From Bacteroidales bacterium (GTDB taxonomy: Bacteria; Bacteroidota; Bacteroidia; Bacteroidales; DTU049), in assembly GCA_030017935.1 (NCBI GenBank), contig JASEGF010000113.1:1-6790 (forward strand): a stretch of 6,790 nucleotides of DNA, written 5' to 3'. Below the pieces are notes generated by a model. That model was given only the letters and a program-made list of their open reading frames with translations. It searched no databases and was not told the origin of the DNA. A program made the position numbers and the translations under genes. Below are positions 6,044 through 6,790 of this stretch, piece by piece (the stretch's first letter is position 1; each line of letters starts with the position of its first letter).

Positions 6044-6790
6044 ATGAAAGAATTAATAGAAAACATCGATAAATACTTGGCTATGCCAAAGGATCACAAG
6101 CGAGATTTTCTGGATCTGCTATATCAATATCTCGTAAATAACAATGCTAATGCTGTAGATTATCAAAAAGTAAAAATCCAATCTACCGCAGCCATCTGTC
6201 CAGACTGCAGAAGCGAGAATGTCATCAAAGCTGGCAAAAGAAATGGCAGACAAGTTTACAAATGTAAAACCTGCGGTTATCAATTCCGCGAGACTGCTCG
6301 CACCTTTGTCTATCGCATGCGAAAATATCCATTAATGCTCGATTATATGAGATGTATGCTAGAGGGTAAAAGTCTGCGAGTATGTGCTGATGAGGTTGGC
6401 ATATGCCTGAAAACAAGCTTCGAATGGCGACACAAAATATTAGCTGCAATAAGAGCATTAGAAGGTGGAATAAGCTTCTCTGGTATTGTAGAAGCTGATG
6501 AACTGTTAATGAAATATTCAGAAAAAGGTAGGAAATTTAAAAGTAAAGAAGAATATCGACGAGCTAAAAAGAAAAAACATCCCAAGGTAGCAGTATTAGT
6601 TGTAACTGACAGAGAAGGTAATTTGCTTTTCAAACAAGTTGGTGAGAAAAAAGTAAAAAATGAGCAATTGAGAGAAGAGCTAAAGAATAGATTGTCAGAA
6701 AACAATCTGATATGTGTGAAGCCAAAGAAAGAGTTCAGAAAAGCTGTGAAAAGTTTACAAAGTAAAAAAGTGATAGTAAACAAAAGACAG
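6044..6790 (+). CDS. IS1595/ISXO2-like transposase family protein, 5' part (runs off the window)
   Basis: The frame is open from ATG 6044 to the last base (249 codons, no stop), so the C-terminus and any third catalytic residue lie outside. Residues 52-77 form a zinc ribbon (Cys52, Cys55, Cys74, Cys77; CPDC and CKTC). Residues about 101-136 form a helix-turn-helix ending in TSFEWRHKIL, a hallmark of IS1595-family transposases. The DDE-fold catalytic domain begins at GIVEADELL, with Asp152 as the expected first catalytic residue, and the following Lys/Arg-rich stretch with KVAVLVVTDREGNLLF is as expected. At the second catalytic position the family usually has Asp (as in a SDG or TDK context), but here the segment reads NLICVKPKKEFRKA with Lys226. 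This suggests an inactive or repurposed protein. Base composition is visibly less AT-rich than in the AlbA_2 gene. No promoter or Shine-Dalgarno was found. An active but divergent IS remains possible. Confidence 0.82.
   Translation, partial: MKELIENIDKYLAMPKDHKRDFLDLLYQYLVNNNANAVDYQKVKIQSTAAICPDCRSENVIKAGKRNGRQVYKCKTCGYQFRETARTFVYRMRKYPLMLDYMRCMLEGKSLRVCADEVGICLKTSFEWRHKILAAIRALEGGISFSGIVEADELLMKYSEKGRKFKSKEEYRRAKKKKHPKVAVLVVTDREGNLLFKQVGEKKVKNEQLREELKNRLSENNLICVKPKKEFRKAVKSLQSKKVIVNKRQ

Noticed and set aside
6225..6783. Two minus-strand open frames (6225-6458 and 6343-6783)
   Set aside because: They lie wholly antisense to the transposase-like frame, whose zinc ribbon, HTH and catalytic-domain motifs show it to be the coding strand. 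Their products have low-complexity, Cys/Phe/Ser-rich composition typical of shadows.
5306..6790. AlbA_2 protein plus transposase-like protein as a two-gene defence or mobile system
   Set aside because: The genes are separated by 96 bp of AT-rich DNA with a weak hairpin and differ in base composition. Adjacency alone, with the second gene cut by the window edge, does not support a joint system.

Overview
The window is AT-rich DNA that most probably comes from a member of the Bacteroidota. Two perfect TAnnTTTG (-7) promoter elements sit just upstream of genes. None of the five starts has a recognisable Shine-Dalgarno sequence, only A/T-rich leaders. The proteins also read like Bacteroidota versions of their families. 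The species cannot be named from this sequence.

Layout: positions 1-434 hold no convincing gene. They contain a stack of short repeat-like elements (an AGTAG-rich tract, a 16-bp-period tandem repeat, two small palindromes sharing the core CTAAAG, and a CTTTGTG-type repeat), then the promoter of the first gene. Positions 435-3152 (+) encode a full-length pyruvate, phosphate dikinase. A strong hairpin at 3173-3203 separates it from a carbamate kinase at 3239-4183 (+). A DUF368/PopT-type membrane protein at 4192-5181 (-) converges on the carbamate kinase gene with only 8 bp between the stop codons. A 124-bp AT-rich divergent spacer follows, then an AlbA_2-domain (Schlafen-like, putative ATP-binding) protein at 5306-5947 (+), whose promoter element is so close to the ATG that the mRNA is probably leaderless or nearly so. 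From 6044 to the window end (+) lies the first 249 codons of an IS1595/ISXO2-like transposase-type protein, open at the right edge.

Function: the first two genes both act at phosphoryl-transfer points that can yield ATP (PEP + AMP + PPi to ATP + pyruvate; carbamoyl phosphate + ADP to ATP), which fits fermentative or anaerobic energy saving, but no arginine deiminase, ornithine transcarbamylase or PPDK regulatory protein is in view. The DUF368 protein belongs to envelope biogenesis (undecaprenyl phosphate recycling) and appears unrelated to its neighbours. The right end looks accessory.

I do not see a clearly new multi-gene system. The best leads are the transposase-like protein, which appears to have Lys where the family has its second catalytic Asp and has no visible terminal repeat on its left; the probable leaderless AlbA_2 gene; and the dense repeat stack upstream of the dikinase gene.
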